From the NCBI GenBank assembly GCA_019739225.1, contig JAHHDT010000003.1, positions 310,001 to 374,000 of the forward strand: 64,000 nt of DNA, in the 5' to 3' direction. The position numbers and the translations under genes were made by a program. Shown here one piece after another: positions 63,196-64,000 of this stretch; position 1 is the first letter of the stretch, and every line of letters begins with the position of its first letter. Source of the stretch: Aquamicrobium sp. GTDB taxonomy: Bacteria > Pseudomonadota > Alphaproteobacteria > Rhizobiales > Rhizobiaceae. The notes below the pieces were generated by a model. The model ran no database searches and had not been told where the DNA came from. It saw only the letters and a program-made list of their open reading frames with translations.

Positions 63196-64000
63196 ATGCT
63201 TGATTTCGTTCAACTTGGCCTCCCCATAAATATGCTGCTGTTTGGGGTCGCCGCGATAGCCGTTTGGTTCGCCGGCGCCCGTCTCACCGGCTATGCCGAC
63301 GCGATCAGCCGCATAACCGGGCTGGGGCAGGCCGTGATCGGCATCATTCTTCTGGCCGGCGTCACCTCTCTCCCCGAGATCGGCGTGACTGCAACCGCAT
63401 CGATTGGTGGAGACGCCCAGCTTGCCGTCAATAATCTGTTCGGCAGCATAGCCTTACAGGTTGCGTTGCTTGCCGTGGTCGATCTGATGATCGGCCGCGA
63501 GGCGCTCACCGCCGTGGTTCCGGACCCTGCGGTGATGCTCCAAGGTGCGCTGAACGTCCTTCTCCTGTCCGTTGCCGCCGCAGCGATGGTTGCCGGCGAC
63601 GTCGGCATATTCGGTGTTGGGCTTTGGGCCTGGGCTTGCCTCTTTCTGTATGTGGCTGCGGTATGGAGCTTGTCTGCGGCGCGCGGAAAGCGGCCATGGC
63701 TTGCCGCACGCAACGGCGGCATCGACGACCGGCTGATCCGCTCGGATGAAAGACACCGGCACGCCGACGATGGCCAAAGTGCTAGCTTGCGCCCGCTGCT
63801 CATCAAAACGAGCGCCACTGCCACTGTGATACTCGCCGCAGGTTTCGTGCTGGCCCGCAGTGGCGACGCCATCGCTCAGGAAAGCGGCCTCGGGCAGAGC
63901 TTTGTCGGTTTCGTTCTCGTGGCACTGGCAACGTCGCTGCCCGAACTGAGTACGGCGCTTACGGCGGCACGACGTGGTCTCTACACCATGGCGATCTCTG
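63196..64000 (+). CDS. Sodium/calcium (CaCA) antiporter, 3' end cut by window edge
   Basis: 268 codons are visible with no stop. The repeated alpha-region motifs of CaCA exchangers are seen: GITSLPEI-type VTSLPEIGVTATASIGGDAQ in the first repeat with AVNNLFGSIALQ after it, and LVALATSLPELSTALTAARR in the second. Hydrophobic helices alternate with a charged loop near residues 180-200. It starts four bases after coxB, so it is co-transcribed with the oxidase genes, an unusual neighbour. Confidence 0.9.
   Translation, partial: MLDFVQLGLPINMLLFGVAAIAVWFAGARLTGYADAISRITGLGQAVIGIILLAGVTSLPEIGVTATASIGGDAQLAVNNLFGSIALQVALLAVVDLMIGREALTAVVPDPAVMLQGALNVLLLSVAAAAMVAGDVGIFGVGLWAWACLFLYVAAVWSLSAARGKRPWLAARNGGIDDRLIRSDERHRHADDGQSASLRPLLIKTSATATVILAAGFVLARSGDAIAQESGLGQSFVGFVLVALATSLPELSTALTAARRGLYTMAIS

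Noticed and set aside
1-64000. CRISPR array, retron or reverse transcriptase
   Set aside because: No regularly spaced repeats apart from the three parS sites and no RT or Cas motifs in any frame.

Overview
The window reads as alphaproteobacterial DNA, most likely from a large replicon of a Rhizobiales organism (Mesorhizobium/Phyllobacteriaceae-like; this placement is inference). The support is a full repABC replication-partition locus with its antisense RNA, an imuA-imuB-dnaE2 cassette behind a GTTC-N7-GTTC SOS box, two EcfG-type stress promoters, three DUF982 genes, and FitAB/AbiE/TacAT modules. No rRNA, tRNA or CRISPR array was recognised.

Layout. 0-9 kb: a HipA-family gene cut by the window edge, an antirestriction (ArdC-like) remnant, then the SOS mutagenesis operon imuA-imuB-dnaE2 (minus strand) divergent from a UvrD-like helicase, with one SOS box between them. 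9.5-13.2 kb: a three-subunit molybdenum hydroxylase (PaoABC-like). 14-24 kb: a stress and envelope block with the TIGR02587/TIGR02588 pair, isochorismatase-fold hydrolase, DUF892 ferritin-like protein, alkyladenine glycosylase, HWE histidine kinase, DUF305, DUF421, YrhK and a KefB-like antiporter. Two members carry EcfG-like promoters. 24-31 kb: a scrap zone of mobile and defence DNA with a chimeric ISL3/IS6 transposase remnant, a Phd-VapC pair, two scpB fragments, a broken RES toxin, a broken QatD-like nuclease, an intact AbiE pair, and an orphan DUF6088 gene joined to an Lhr-like helicase tail. 30.7-35.4 kb: intact scpB with DUF1403 behind a strong inverted repeat, a TacAT pair, a tyrosine recombinase and FitAB. 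35.9-40 kb: repA-(repD)-repB-repC with three identical 16-bp parS palindromes, a ctRNA, and an AT-rich origin candidate inside repC.

41-53 kb: DUF982 genes, an AceE/MdeB-like E1 enzyme divergent from an Lrp regulator, a translationally coupled c-di-GMP cyclase/phosphodiesterase pair, a hydrolase-exonuclease III pair and a YihY membrane protein. 53-64 kb: a respiratory region with a broken ctaG copy, a truncated DUF2231 protein, CopD, a complete three-subunit gluconate-dehydrogenase-type complex, a truncated PQQ glucose dehydrogenase, and a ctaG-cytochrome c-coxB operon that runs into a Ca2+/cation antiporter where the oxidase catalytic subunit would be expected.

The least explained functional unit is the DUF1403-ScpB operon. 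It has no ScpA beside it, lies next to a recombinase and the plasmid partition genes, and has a strong operator-like repeat. ScpB fragments occur twice more in the neighbouring scrap zone. TIGR02587/TIGR02588 is a second uncharacterised pair.
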